Shown here: positions 1-7,993 of the stretch, piece by piece
Numbering within the stretch: the first letter of the stretch is position 1
Layout: each line of letters opens with the position of its first letter
DNA from: CG2-30-36-16 sp964372115
Lineage (GTDB): Bacteria; Bacteroidota; Ignavibacteria; Ignavibacteriales; Ignavibacteriaceae
Length of the DNA stretch: 33,841 nucleotides
NCBI GenBank assembly: GCA_964372115.1
Contig: CAYJPN010000049.1
Coordinates: 1-33,841 of the forward strand
Reading direction: 5' to 3'
Position numbers and translations under genes: made by a program
The notes under the pieces: model-generated
The model's input: the letters and a program-made list of their open reading frames with translations, nothing else
Database searches by the model: none
Told to the model about the DNA's origin: nothing

Positions 1-62
1 GTTCCGCGATACACCCGGGGTAACCATTTACACAATCATTTTTACACTACCAATTAAAATAA

Positions 63-91
63 AACATGGCATCTTTTTGAGGTGCCATGTT
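63..91. terminator. Hairpin, likely terminator
   Basis: An 11-bp stem (63-73 with 81-91, one T-G wobble) encloses a 7-nt loop. Read on the minus strand it is followed by a T-rich run, so it best fits a minus-strand terminator, but it may work in both directions. No gene that it would serve is visible in the window: a plus-strand gene could end just left of position 1. Confidence 0.5.
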
Positions 92-278
92 AATATTACA
101 TTACGCTGCTAACTCATTTCCTTTCTTTTATCAGATCATAATTGCCTTACTTACGGTAAATTGTCTGCTCATTCAAAAAAAATGCAGTCTAAAGCCTTCG
201 CCTACAGAAGCAATTTATTTTCTAAAATATGACCGCAAGCTTCAGTTTGCGCCATACTTTTTCAATGTTTTAGTATAG

Positions 279-295
279 AGGCTGTCTCAAAACTC
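279..295. mobile_element. Possible insertion-sequence end (remnant)
   Basis: The stretch starting GAGGCTGTCTCAAAA resembles terminal inverted repeats I recall from Bacteroidota insertion sequences. It sits directly after a short open frame (87-278) that ends at 278, as a transposase C-terminus would, but that peptide is not recognisable. No matching left end lies in the window. This is from memory only and is weak. Confidence 0.25.
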
Positions 296-302
296 TGGAC
301 GA

Positions 303-340
303 GTCATTACAAGGGGCATTACACCGAAGAAATCTAATTA
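303..340. repeat. Half-copy of the gtcattgcg dispersed repeat
   Basis: The segment begins gtcattac and continues with a gaagaaatctaa-like stretch. This resembles a degenerate left half of the MITE-like repeat family whose full copy is at 4575-4731. The right inverted end is missing or unrecognisable. Together with the possible IS end it fills the non-coding stretch before the first gene; the rest of 1-458 shows nothing I can name. Confidence 0.35.
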
Positions 341-458
341 GTTTATAAGTGACATCTAACACAGTGACATGACTAGAACAACAAAGCCACAATTACTTTA
401 TAATTATTTAGTATTATTCGCAAGAAAAGATATTCAATTATTTAAACTTAGAGGAATA

Positions 459-2231
459 ATGAAAGCAAAATCTACTTTACTTAGAAATTTTTGGCTAATC
501 AGTTTTTTGTTAGTCATACTTTCTACAACGCACTACTCACAAGTAATGACATTTGATGTTACCGATTTTGAAGCCGGGCCTGCCGATGCTGCATGGATGT
601 TTGATGCTGATGACCCGACTTATCAGCACAATGATCAAAATCCTTTTACTTATGAAAATCTGCCGTTTTACAGTAATTATGCTTATAGAAAATTTACTTG
701 GGATGAAGATAGCAGCGATGTTGATGGCAAATTGTCAGGAAGCACTTGTACTTTTGAAGCAATTTCTATTCTCCCCGGAACAGCCGGAGTGACTTTGAAA
801 CTCTACAATTTTGTAATTGCAAGTTTTGAACATATTAATACAACCGATAGAAATGCAAATTGGGCTATTTCCGGGCAAGCCGGTGATAGAAGAAATTATG
901 TTGGCGGAATTGGCGAAATTTATGAAAATGGCGATCTAAAGTTTCGAGCAACAAATTGTCGATTAACAGTAACTGTTCCATATCCAACCGATGTTCAGAT
1001 GGAAGCTATTTATGGGGGAAATTTTACAAATAGTATAGGAACTGGTGCAGCAGTTACCGGTTCCGGCTGGGGAGAAATTGATGCCGCCGCAAGTGATGAT
1101 ACATGGGAAACCGAAATTGATGTAAACAACACAAATCAAGTATCGTTTTCAATATCTTCAATTAGTGCGGTTATTCAAGGTGTATATGGTTATTATGATA
1201 TGACAATAAATGTTAATGGCTCAAATGTGGTTAATGATATGAGATTTGATGCGGTAGCGGTTGGTGGTGATGGAGTTTTTAATAATGGAGTTTCGATTCA
1301 CCTTGCTTCTGGTACAGATGGACATGAGACTTCAGATTTGAGCGATGGAAATAGATTATTTGCTAATAGAATTGGTGACGCAGCTGGTGGAACTCTTCCT
1401 GATGGTGTAAATACAATATATGATGGTCATTATTGGGAATTGGGAACAACCTATGGAACTTTTCTAACGGATGTAACTTTTGACATTTCTACAATACCAG
1501 GTGTTACAAATCAGGCAAATTTGAGAATTTTGAAACGTGCAACTCCAAATGGCAATTGGGTTGTTTATGGTGATTACAGTCTTGTGGGATCAACTCTTAA
1601 GGCAAATAATGTTACAAGTTTTAGTGATTTTGCAATTGGTAGCATTGGCAGTGATGCTTTACCGGTTGAACTAACTTCCTTTACAGCAGCTTTAACAAAT
1701 TCAGCCACCGTTGTGTTAAACTGGCAAACAGCAACAGAAGTGAATAATTACGGATTTGAAATTGAGCGGTCAGTTATCAGCGGTCAGCTTTCAGATTGGG
1801 AATCAGTTGGTTTTGTGAATGGACACGGTAACAGCAATTCGGTAAAGGAATATTATTTTACCGATAAACCTAACGGCGGAACAAAATTTAAATACAGATT
1901 AAAACAAATTGACAATGACGGCAAATACGAATACAGCAAAGAAATAGAAGTTGATTTGGGAATACCACAGGAATTCTTATTAGCGCAGAATTATCCAAAT
2001 CCGTTTAATCCCTCAACCCAAATTGAATATTCACTTCCCCAAGATACAAGAGTAATTTTGGAAGTTTTTAATATTCTTGGTGAAAAGGTTGCTACTTTAA
2101 TAAACGAACAAAAAGAAGCCGGGCATTATAATGTGGAATTCAGCGGAAAAGGATTAACCAGCGGGATTTATATATACCATATTAAAACAAATGAAAACAG
2201 CGATTTGAAAAAAATGATTCTATTAAAATAA
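459..2231 (+). CDS. Exported T9SS cargo protein with FnIII-like domain
   Basis: A 590-residue secreted protein of unknown function. I start it at ATG 459, preceded by GAGGA, rather than at ATG 369. The 459 start begins with a classic signal peptide (MKAKSTLLRN, then a hydrophobic stretch ending near SQ), while the 90 bases before it include repeat-derived DNA. The middle is beta-rich, low in Cys, and matches nothing I know. A fibronectin-III-like module starting LPVELTSFTA follows. The last 80 or so residues are a type A T9SS sorting domain (LAQNYPNPFNPSTQIEYSLP, then GEKVATL and GIYIYHI, ending KKMILLK). T9SS cargo crosses the outer membrane and is then anchored or released. Residues 437-445 (RSVISGQLS) are encoded by a heptamer repeat, see 1767-1794. 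Confidence 0.9.
   Translation: MKAKSTLLRNFWLISFLLVILSTTHYSQVMTFDVTDFEAGPADAAWMFDADDPTYQHNDQNPFTYENLPFYSNYAYRKFTWDEDSSDVDGKLSGSTCTFEAISILPGTAGVTLKLYNFVIASFEHINTTDRNANWAISGQAGDRRNYVGGIGEIYENGDLKFRATNCRLTVTVPYPTDVQMEAIYGGNFTNSIGTGAAVTGSGWGEIDAAASDDTWETEIDVNNTNQVSFSISSISAVIQGVYGYYDMTINVNGSNVVNDMRFDAVAVGGDGVFNNGVSIHLASGTDGHETSDLSDGNRLFANRIGDAAGGTLPDGVNTIYDGHYWELGTTYGTFLTDVTFDISTIPGVTNQANLRILKRATPNGNWVVYGDYSLVGSTLKANNVTSFSDFAIGSIGSDALPVELTSFTAALTNSATVVLNWQTATEVNNYGFEIERSVISGQLSDWESVGFVNGHGNSNSVKEYYFTDKPNGGTKFKYRLKQIDNDGKYEYSKEIEVDLGIPQEFLLAQNYPNPFNPSTQIEYSLPQDTRVILEVFNILGEKVATLINEQKEAGHYNVEFSGKGLTSGIYIYHIKTNENSDLKKMILLK
1767..1794 (+). repeat. In-frame heptamer repeat inside a cargo gene
   Basis: Four consecutive 7-nt units, cggtcag, ttatcag, cggtcag and ctttcag, all end in tcag (three of the four gtcag or ttcag). 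They are read in frame as RSVISGQLS in the loop that follows FEIE of the FnIII-like domain. The arginine codon is CGG, whereas the gene otherwise mostly uses AGA. The equivalent loop of the 29004-32207 protein carries a different repeat. Confidence 0.65.
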
Positions 2232-2247
2232 TTTCAAACGTATAATT

Positions 2248-2285
2248 TATTATCTCCTGATGATTAAAATCTTCAGGAGATAATA
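2248..2285 (+). terminator. Terminator after the first cargo gene
   Basis: A 13-bp perfect stem (2248-2260 with 2273-2285, core tatctcctga) lies 17 bases after the stop codon of the 459-2231 gene. The following run is AT-rich but not a clean T tract. Confidence 0.55.
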
Positions 2286-2391
2286 TATAAATGCCGAATA
2301 ATTTTTAAGATTATTTCAACTCAGAATGTGAATCTTAAACAACGGTTTCTTATAGACTAAAATAAAAACCTAAATTCAATTTGTAAGTGCT

Positions 2392-3252
2392 TTACCCAAG
2401 ATAAGTTTTCAAACTGCTGCTGCGCGATGCGTAACGTAAACTGCGCAATGCTTTTTCTTTTATTTGTCGTACTCTTTCGCGCGTTAAATTAAACCGCTCA
2501 CCTATTTCTTCAAGCGTGGCGGGGTGGTCGTTATTTATACCAAAATACATACAGATCACTTTTGATTCTCTTTCTGGAAGTTTCGCCAGCACTGTTTCAA
2601 CTTCTTTTTTTAATGACTCTTTCATAAGTTCGGTATCGGGCGAAGCCTGCTGATAGTTCATCATAACATCCAGCAAACTGTTTTTGTTTTCGTCATCAGA
2701 TGAAAACGGCGCGTCTATAGATATATGCCGTCCATATAATTGAAGTGTATCGGCAACCGCATCAACTTCCATATCAAGTTCGGTCGCAAGTTCTTGTGCG
2801 GTAGGTTTTCTTTCGTATTCCTGTTCGAGCGAACGAAAAACTTTCGCCATTTTATTTAATGCGCCCACCCTATTTAATGGAAGACGTACCATTCTGGATT
2901 GCTCCGCAATTGCCTGCATAATAGATTGACGAATCCACCAAACGGCATAAGAGATAAATTTGAATCCGCGCGTTTCATCAAACCGCTTTGCTGCTTTTAT
3001 TAAACCAAGATTTCCTTCGTTAATTAAATCTTCAAGCGAAAGACCCTGGTTTTGAAACTGCTTGGCAACGCTAACGACAAAACGGAGATTTGCCTTTGTA
3101 AGCATTTCGAGAGCTTTTATATCACCCTGCTTTATACGTATCGCTAATTCAATTTCCTGTTCCGGCGTAATCAGGTCAACCCTTCCAATGTCCTGCAAAT
3201 ATTGATCGAGTGACTTACTTTCCCGATTGGTAAATTGTTTAGTTATTTTCAA
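2392..3252 (-). CDS. rpoD: Primary RNA polymerase sigma factor RpoD/SigA
   Basis: A 286-residue sigma-70 factor that directs RNA polymerase to housekeeping promoters. Visible parts in order are: region 1.2 (SLDQYLQDIGRVDLITPEQE, about 14-33), region 2 with NLRFVVSVAKQF, LIQEGN-like LINEGNLGLIKA and the -10 recognition helix KFISYAVWWIRQSI, region 3 (about 140-215), and region 4 with LEEIGERFNLTRERVRQIKEKALRSLR. It lacks region 1.1 and the long non-conserved insert of proteobacterial RpoD. A length of about 287 is usual for the Bacteroidota primary sigma. An AGGAAA-like sequence precedes the ATG. The upstream lytic transglycosylase gene lies on the same strand 135 bases away, so it probably has its own promoter. 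Confidence 0.95.
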   Translation of the reverse strand: MKITKQFTNRESKSLDQYLQDIGRVDLITPEQEIELAIRIKQGDIKALEMLTKANLRFVVSVAKQFQNQGLSLEDLINEGNLGLIKAAKRFDETRGFKFISYAVWWIRQSIMQAIAEQSRMVRLPLNRVGALNKMAKVFRSLEQEYERKPTAQELATELDMEVDAVADTLQLYGRHISIDAPFSSDDENKNSLLDVMMNYQQASPDTELMKESLKKEVETVLAKLPERESKVICMYFGINNDHPATLEEIGERFNLTRERVRQIKEKALRSLRYASRSSSLKTYLG

Positions 3253-3387
3253 ATTAATATTTCCTAAGTTTCGGGTGATATTTTAACTGCCATTACTAAA
3301 ACGCAACGTCATTTTTTTTTAACAATACAATTAAGTTAATTGAATCTAAAAATCAAGAGTAATTTGTATCCGTCAGATTAATGGTTT

Positions 3388-4338
3388 TTATTCTATTATT
3401 TTAATACTTCCTTTTACAGGGTGTTTTATTTTATAAGTTTCCCCGGTTTTGTTTGTTAATATATTATCGCGCAGCCAGGGGTTATAATATTTTAATATTT
3501 TGTAATTCGCTCCTTGTTTATATGCGTAATCGGCAAGGTCAACAGCTTGCCCTGAAAGCTCAACTTCATTCCATTTTAACGGGGTATAAAGATTATCTTC
3601 TTCAATCAGGAAACCGAAATTCTTCGGGTTTGCCATAATTACTTTCATCGCCACCGCGCGCGCAATATAACGAGATGTTTCTTCTCCGAGAACAAGATTA
3701 TAATAATTGTTTGTTTTTTGTCTTTCAAGCTGCCGCGCAACGCCTGTCATCCCCATATTGTAGGATGCCGCCGCGAGAGTCCAATTTCCGAATTTATTAT
3801 AAGCCTCACGTAAATATTTACACGCAGCTTCAGTTGCCATCTCAACATCGTAACGTTCATCAACTTCATCGTTAACTTCAAGTCCGTATTTTTTTGCAGG
3901 TTCTTCAAGCAACTGCCAAAAGCCGGTTGCCTTTGCAGGAGAAACAACATTTATAAGCCCGCTTTCAATTGCGGCAATATATTTAAAATCATCCGGAATA
4001 TTATTTTTCCTCAAAATATTTTCAATTACAGGGAACCATCTGTTCGCTCTTTTTAATGTGAGTATAGTTGCCGAGTGCCAGTATGTGTTTACAAGTATTT
4101 CCCTATCTATACGTTCAAAGACCTCAAAATTATCAATAGGTACGCCTTCCCCCGCAAAGCTTAAATTTGCAGGGAATTTAGGTGAGACGATTTTATAGTT
4201 TTGTGGAAATTCATCGCTCCGGATTGTAACGGTACTTTTTGTTTCGGTTGATGAATTACCGAGTATTAAAAATAAAATAAAACATACAGCAAACCCAGAA
4301 ATAAAAATTGCGGCGGATTTAAATAATTGTTTTTTCAA
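3388..4338 (-). CDS. Membrane-anchored lytic transglycosylase (SLT fold)
   Basis: A 316-residue murein hydrolase that cleaves the glycan strand of peptidoglycan to give 1,6-anhydro ends. An N-terminal membrane segment (about residues 9-27) would tether it to the inner membrane or act as a signal. The SLT domain spans about 105-240 with the catalytic glutamate in AIESGL (Glu125), then the family motifs ATGFWQLL, YDVEMATEAACKYLREAY and AAASYNMGMTGV. The C-terminal 70 residues (AVDLADYAYKQGANYKILKYYNPWLR) match the tail of MltD-type enzymes, but no LysM repeat is present. A good ribosome site (GAGAGGAAAG) precedes the ATG. The exact subfamily is not certain. Confidence 0.88.
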   Translation of the reverse strand: MKKQLFKSAAIFISGFAVCFILFLILGNSSTETKSTVTIRSDEFPQNYKIVSPKFPANLSFAGEGVPIDNFEVFERIDREILVNTYWHSATILTLKRANRWFPVIENILRKNNIPDDFKYIAAIESGLINVVSPAKATGFWQLLEEPAKKYGLEVNDEVDERYDVEMATEAACKYLREAYNKFGNWTLAAASYNMGMTGVARQLERQKTNNYYNLVLGEETSRYIARAVAMKVIMANPKNFGFLIEEDNLYTPLKWNEVELSGQAVDLADYAYKQGANYKILKYYNPWLRDNILTNKTGETYKIKHPVKGSIKIIE

Positions 4339-4574
4339 GTTTATCTTTCCTCTCTCGATCTAATAAATAATCGAACAGAAATATCTATTTTTTAGTTTAA
4401 AATTCTTTTTCAGTCTAATGATTTCGCGGGGTGGTTATATAACGAATTATTTTTTAAAACGAAAGGGAATGCAGGAGTATTTAGCTAAATGATTGTTGGA
4501 ATTACATAAATGGGTTCACTCTAAAAAGGTATAAAAAATATTATATGAATGAGTGGTCTAAAAAGGTCGTTTCT

Positions 4575-4731
4575 GTCATTGCGAGGTCTCTGTCCGTCCG
4601 CAAGCTAATAGAGCTAACCGATATTGAAGCAACTTTGCAATTTCTATACTAATTCTGAAGATTGTCCCAAGGGAATTCCTTCGGAGCTTCGCATAGTTTA
4701 TACTGAACAAAGTGAATGTATTCGCAATGAC
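4575..4731. repeat. MITE-like repeat with gtcattgcg inverted ends
   Basis: The ends are a perfect 9-bp inverted pair, gtcattgcg (4575-4583) and cgcaatgac (4723-4731), bounding 157 bases without a coding frame. The inside contains cttcggagcttcgca-like palindromic stretches. This type of dispersed repeat is familiar from many environmental bacterial genomes. A decayed half-copy lies at 303-340. Confidence 0.6.
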
Positions 4732-4843
4732 GAAAAATAATCTTTTCAGAGCGGACTAATCATAAAATCGAAAACCTGTTTCACTCAGAAATAAATTTGA
4801 TTAAATAATATCACAAAAAATCTATTGGATAAAAATGGGCGTA

Positions 4844-4866
4844 CCGCCGAACTCTAAATTCGGCGG
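4844..4866 (-). terminator. Terminator after the acyl-CoA synthetase
   Basis: An 8-bp GC-rich stem, ccgccgaa (4844-4851) with ttcggcgg (4859-4866), and a 7-nt loop lie 38 bases past the stop of the minus-strand gene. A T-rich run follows on the minus strand after a few bases. Confidence 0.6.
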
Positions 4867-4904
4867 CTAATTTACAAATATTATTTTACGACAATAATTA
4901 AATT

Positions 4905-6629
4905 TTAATCGCCCACAACTTCGCTGTCTTTATTAACAAGGTATCGTTTAATTTTTTGCGTTGTTGTTTTTTCAAACTCATGTTCGCGGATGTAATATTT
5001 TTTTATCTGCTTGTATGATGACAATTCTTTGTTCGATTCCTTTATAACCGAATCAATAGTCTTTTTTATTAATTCATCTGTTATCTGGACGTTGTTTTTT
5101 TCAGAATACTCAATAAATGCTTCGGCATCAATAACAAGCTGCACAGCGATAATTTCATCCTGCTTCGGATCTTTTTCGCCGTAAACAAGAGATTCGAGAA
5201 TGTACGGACTCCGGTTTAATATATCTTCAACTTCTTCGGGAAAAACGTTTTTACCATTTTTTGCAATTATTACATTTTTCTTTCGTCCGCTTATGTGAAG
5301 AAAACCATCTTTATCAAAATACCCGAGATCGCCGGTTCTAAACCAGCTGTCATCAAAAGAGTCAGAAGTTAACTTATCGTTTTTGTAATATCCAATCATC
5401 ACATTGGGCCCTTTAGCGTAAACTTCGCCAACACCGTCACTATCCGGTTTGTTTATTTTTAATTCGACGCGGGGAAGAGGTAAACCGGCTGCGTCATCTT
5501 TAAAATTATCAATCTGGTTTAACGCTAAAATAGGGGCTGTTTCGGTTAATCCGTAACCCTGTATAAACGCAAATCCGAATTCGCGTAAACCCTTAGCAAC
5601 TTTCGGGTCGGGTGCAGCGCCGCCGGCTATAAATACACGTATGTGTCCGCCAAACCTTTCATGCAGTTCTTTAAATATTTTTTTCTTAATTCCTTTCCAA
5701 CCAATTTTTTCAAACAAGCCGGTAACCGCAACCATCGGCGGAACTATCTTCGATTTCACCTTATCATCTTGTATTGATTTATGAATACGTTTAAACATTT
5801 TATCGTACAACAACGGTACTGCAAGCAGCATGGTTGCTTTTACTTTTTGAAGATCTTCAACTACAGTTTTTAACGAGCGCGCATAATGTGCAGATGCGCC
5901 GCTGTAGAGCGGGCACAAAAATCCACATGTGCATTCGTATGTATGATGAATCGGCAGTACCGACAAAAACCTATCGTCCGGGTATATGAACATCATGCTA
6001 ACCATGCTTACAAGATTTGCGGCAAGATTTTTTTGACTTAACATTACACCTTTTGCTCGTCCGAGCGAACCCGATGTGAAAATAATTTCAGCCATATCTT
6101 CCGGGTTAATTTTAGGCAGTTCATCCTGCCCGCATGGCTCCGATCCCGCAAGCATATTTATCATCGAAAAAAAACCATCTTTGTCGGCGGGCATATCCAT
6201 ACTAATAAACGTTTTTAATTTTTTAAAAACATCACGGCGTTCGCGCATCATCGAATCAAATAAATCGCTGAAGACAATTACTTCGGCGTCTGACTCATGA
6301 ATGATGTTCATTATTTCATTCACGTTTAAGTTTTTATCAATAGGAACAATAACATAATTAAAACACATAGCAGTTAAATAAGATATACCCCACTGCACGC
6401 GGTTTTCGCTGATTAGAGCTAGGTGGGTTCTCTCTTTTATTCCCATCTTTTTTAATGCGCATCCAAAACGTAAAACATACTGAAGCAATTGGTTGTATGT
6501 TACTTTCGGAATCGGAGTTGCGGCAAGGTCTTCGAGGGCAAGTTTTTCGCCATACTTGCGCGATGATTGAAGAAGCATATCCTGTATTGATGATACTTCG
6601 GGGACATTATGTAGTTTTATATTATTCAT
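4905..6629 (-). CDS. AMP-forming long-chain acyl-CoA synthetase
   Basis: A 574-residue adenylate-forming ligase, most likely activating fatty acids to acyl-CoA by way of acyl-AMP for lipid synthesis or degradation. The phosphate-binding motif is FTSGSLGRAKGVM (184-196), a variant of the usual TSGTTGxPKG. GYGLTETAP (adenine binding), GDLGYFDKDGFLHISGRKKNVI (A7-A8 hinge) and a near-C-terminal lysine in TTQKIKRYLV follow. No membrane segment is seen. The gene starts 13 bases after the DUF3365-type lipoprotein gene on the same strand, so the two are probably cotranscribed. Substrate length is inferred from overall similarity to FadD/long-chain families; a short-chain or aryl ligase cannot be excluded. 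Confidence 0.88.
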   Translation of the reverse strand: MNNIKLHNVPEVSSIQDMLLQSSRKYGEKLALEDLAATPIPKVTYNQLLQYVLRFGCALKKMGIKERTHLALISENRVQWGISYLTAMCFNYVIVPIDKNLNVNEIMNIIHESDAEVIVFSDLFDSMMRERRDVFKKLKTFISMDMPADKDGFFSMINMLAGSEPCGQDELPKINPEDMAEIIFTSGSLGRAKGVMLSQKNLAANLVSMVSMMFIYPDDRFLSVLPIHHTYECTCGFLCPLYSGASAHYARSLKTVVEDLQKVKATMLLAVPLLYDKMFKRIHKSIQDDKVKSKIVPPMVAVTGLFEKIGWKGIKKKIFKELHERFGGHIRVFIAGGAAPDPKVAKGLREFGFAFIQGYGLTETAPILALNQIDNFKDDAAGLPLPRVELKINKPDSDGVGEVYAKGPNVMIGYYKNDKLTSDSFDDSWFRTGDLGYFDKDGFLHISGRKKNVIIAKNGKNVFPEEVEDILNRSPYILESLVYGEKDPKQDEIIAVQLVIDAEAFIEYSEKNNVQITDELIKKTIDSVIKESNKELSSYKQIKKYYIREHEFEKTTTQKIKRYLVNKDSEVVGD

Positions 6630-6642
6630 GGTGCTTTAACTT

Positions 6643-7236
6643 TTAGTTGTTAATTATTTTTATAATTGATACAGCTCCCCTTAAATCACCCGGCGAATAA
6701 CCACGCGCTTTATCGTTCGGATATTTCCGAATTAAAATTGCATTAACTGCATCGGGTATATATTCGCTGGTTCCGTGGCAGGTAAGACATTCATTCTGTA
6801 AAATTATCGGTTTCATATATCTTATAACTTTTTTCCCGTTTAGCTGTGTAATTTCAGCATACTCGGTCTTAGCATCAATATTTTTTGATGACTGAAGCTT
6901 CTTAAGTTTTTCGAGTATGTTCAGTTCGAAAGCATCCGGGATATTGTTTGGATTTCTATTTTTTTCGCTCACCCTTTTAATTGAAATATTTTCCGATTCA
7001 GCTATTTTTGCAGTTAGAATAAGAGCAGTATCGGAACAAACACTTACTGCTTTAATTACTCCGTTATTTTGCATTTCGCTTACAAGAACAGATTTCAATT
7101 TTTTCATAAAACCGCCTGCCGCAGTGCGAAGTTCTGCAACCTGTTTTTCCGAGGGTTTATTTTTCGTACTTTCATTGCTGCACGAAACAAAGAGAATTAT
7201 AAAAATTAAACTTAAAAAAAACGGCAGCTTATTCAT
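6643..7236 (-). CDS. DUF3365-type lipoprotein with a c-type haem motif
   Basis: A 197-residue exported lipoprotein. I place the start at 7236: there GGAG precedes the ATG, and the product begins with MNKLPFFLSLIFIILFVSC, a lipoprotein signal with the lipobox cysteine at 19. The longer frame back to 7422 would run through a terminator and the previous gene. The mature part begins with a helical segment (AAGGFMKKLKSVLVSEMQ), then AVSVCSDTA and a single CLTCHG (Cys150, Cys153, His154), the covalent haem-attachment signature. The overall pattern matches DUF3365/Tll0287-like haem proteins, often sensor or periplasmic haem modules. Its role beside an acyl-CoA synthetase is unknown. Confidence 0.8.
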   Translation of the reverse strand: MNKLPFFLSLIFIILFVSCSNESTKNKPSEKQVAELRTAAGGFMKKLKSVLVSEMQNNGVIKAVSVCSDTALILTAKIAESENISIKRVSEKNRNPNNIPDAFELNILEKLKKLQSSKNIDAKTEYAEITQLNGKKVIRYMKPIILQNECLTCHGTSEYIPDAVNAILIRKYPNDKARGYSPGDLRGAVSIIKIINN

Positions 7237-7257
7237 CAAACTCCAATTTAAAAATAA

Positions 7258-7284
7258 AAACCTCCGGCAGCAGCCCGGAGGTTT
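7258..7284 (-). terminator. Terminator between two minus-strand genes
   Basis: A perfect 10-bp stem (7258-7267 with 7275-7284, core cctccgg/ccggagg) and a 7-nt loop are followed on the minus strand by a run of Ts. It ends the 7313-7768 transcript, so the lipoprotein gene downstream needs its own promoter or read-through. Confidence 0.8.
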
Positions 7285-7312
7285 AGTATTAGAAAAACTT
7301 ATGTGTAAGCTG

Positions 7313-7768
7313 TTACCAGCGGCAGCGTCCGCCACGTCCGGCTCCGCGTCCATATCCGCGGTTATCATTGTTGTGGTTGTTTCCTCTACCGCCTCTCGAC
7401 CATACAGGGACTCCATCTTCATCGGCTAATTTTATTTCTTTTCCATTTTGATTAATTACGTACGGGTAAAGATAAGATTTACCGTTGTCATTCTCAATTT
7501 CACCTGAAATTTCTATCTTTCCGCCGGTCTCTAATTTGTAATCGTTATTTTTCCAGAACCAAACTGGGCCCATGCGTAGTTCGTATTCTTTACCATCGTT
7601 TCCATTGATTACAGCTACCGGATGATTGACACTTTTAATTGTTCCTGAAACCTTCACTACTTCATCTTTATCCAATCTTTCACCCATTTTGCCGGCTCTT
7701 CCGTTTTGTGGAAGAATAGAGATAGTCGCAAATAATAGTAGAGTTGCAATTAATATTAATTTTTTCAT
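7313..7768 (-). CDS. Exported small beta domain with Gly/Arg-rich tail
   Basis: A 151-residue exported protein of unknown function. The signal peptide MKKLILIATLLLFATISILPQ is clear, and AAAGG precedes the ATG. The mature part reads as a single small beta-barrel-like domain (VKVSGTIKSVN, then GPVWFWKN, then GGKIEISGEIE), which recalls OB-fold periplasmic domains. That assignment is by pattern only. The last 30 residues are Gly, Arg and Asn-rich (SRGGRGNNHNN, GRGAGRGGRCRW) and basic, and could bind an anionic surface or a metal. It forms its own transcript, with a terminator immediately after it. Confidence 0.75.
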   Translation of the reverse strand: MKKLILIATLLLFATISILPQNGRAGKMGERLDKDEVVKVSGTIKSVNHPVAVINGNDGKEYELRMGPVWFWKNNDYKLETGGKIEISGEIENDNGKSYLYPYVINQNGKEIKLADEDGVPVWSRGGRGNNHNNDNRGYGRGAGRGGRCRW

Positions 7769-7959
7769 TTTGTTTAACCTTTATATGTTATTACTACAAT
7801 TTTCTTTGTTATTACTTGTTCAATTCAGATGCCAAAAAAATAATCTGAATACAGAACAGTTTTGCTGTTATTAAAACTTAAAACGTCATCATCGTCGAGT
7901 GGAAAGCCGGAATAGTCGAAGAATAACAGCGTTTTTATTCTTTTTTAATATCGTTTTGT

Positions 7960-7967
7960 TATATTCG
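7960..7967 (+). promoter_or_regulatory. Possible -7 promoter element for recD2
   Basis: TATATTCG lies 27 bases before the recD2 start and resembles the Bacteroidota -7 consensus TAnnTTTG. A convincing -33 TTTG at the right distance is not seen; only T-rich runs are present. Confidence 0.25.
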
Positions 7968-7993
7968 CACAACATTAACAAATAATTCCGGTG

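Larger units (their letters stand above)
4339..4904. other. 566-base intergenic region
   Basis: There is no open frame worth calling. It holds a MITE-like repeat (4575-4731), a direct repeat ctaaaaaggt (4521-4530 and 4558-4567) just left of it, and a terminator (4844-4866) for the minus-strand gene to the right. The left 150 bases presumably contain the promoter of the lytic transglycosylase, but I cannot point to it. Confidence 0.7.

Noticed and set aside
87..278. 63-residue open frame near the left edge
   Set aside because: It begins within the right arm of a hairpin, has no ribosome site and no recognisable motif. It might be a transposase tail before the IS-like end, but I cannot support it as a gene.
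369..458. Upstream ATG for the first cargo gene
   Set aside because: It puts 30 residues before a good signal peptide; the ATG at 459 has a GAGGA in front and gives a normal exported protein.
7237..7422. Longer start for the haem lipoprotein gene
   Set aside because: It would translate through a strong terminator and the end of the previous gene, and would place the signal peptide 62 residues into the protein.
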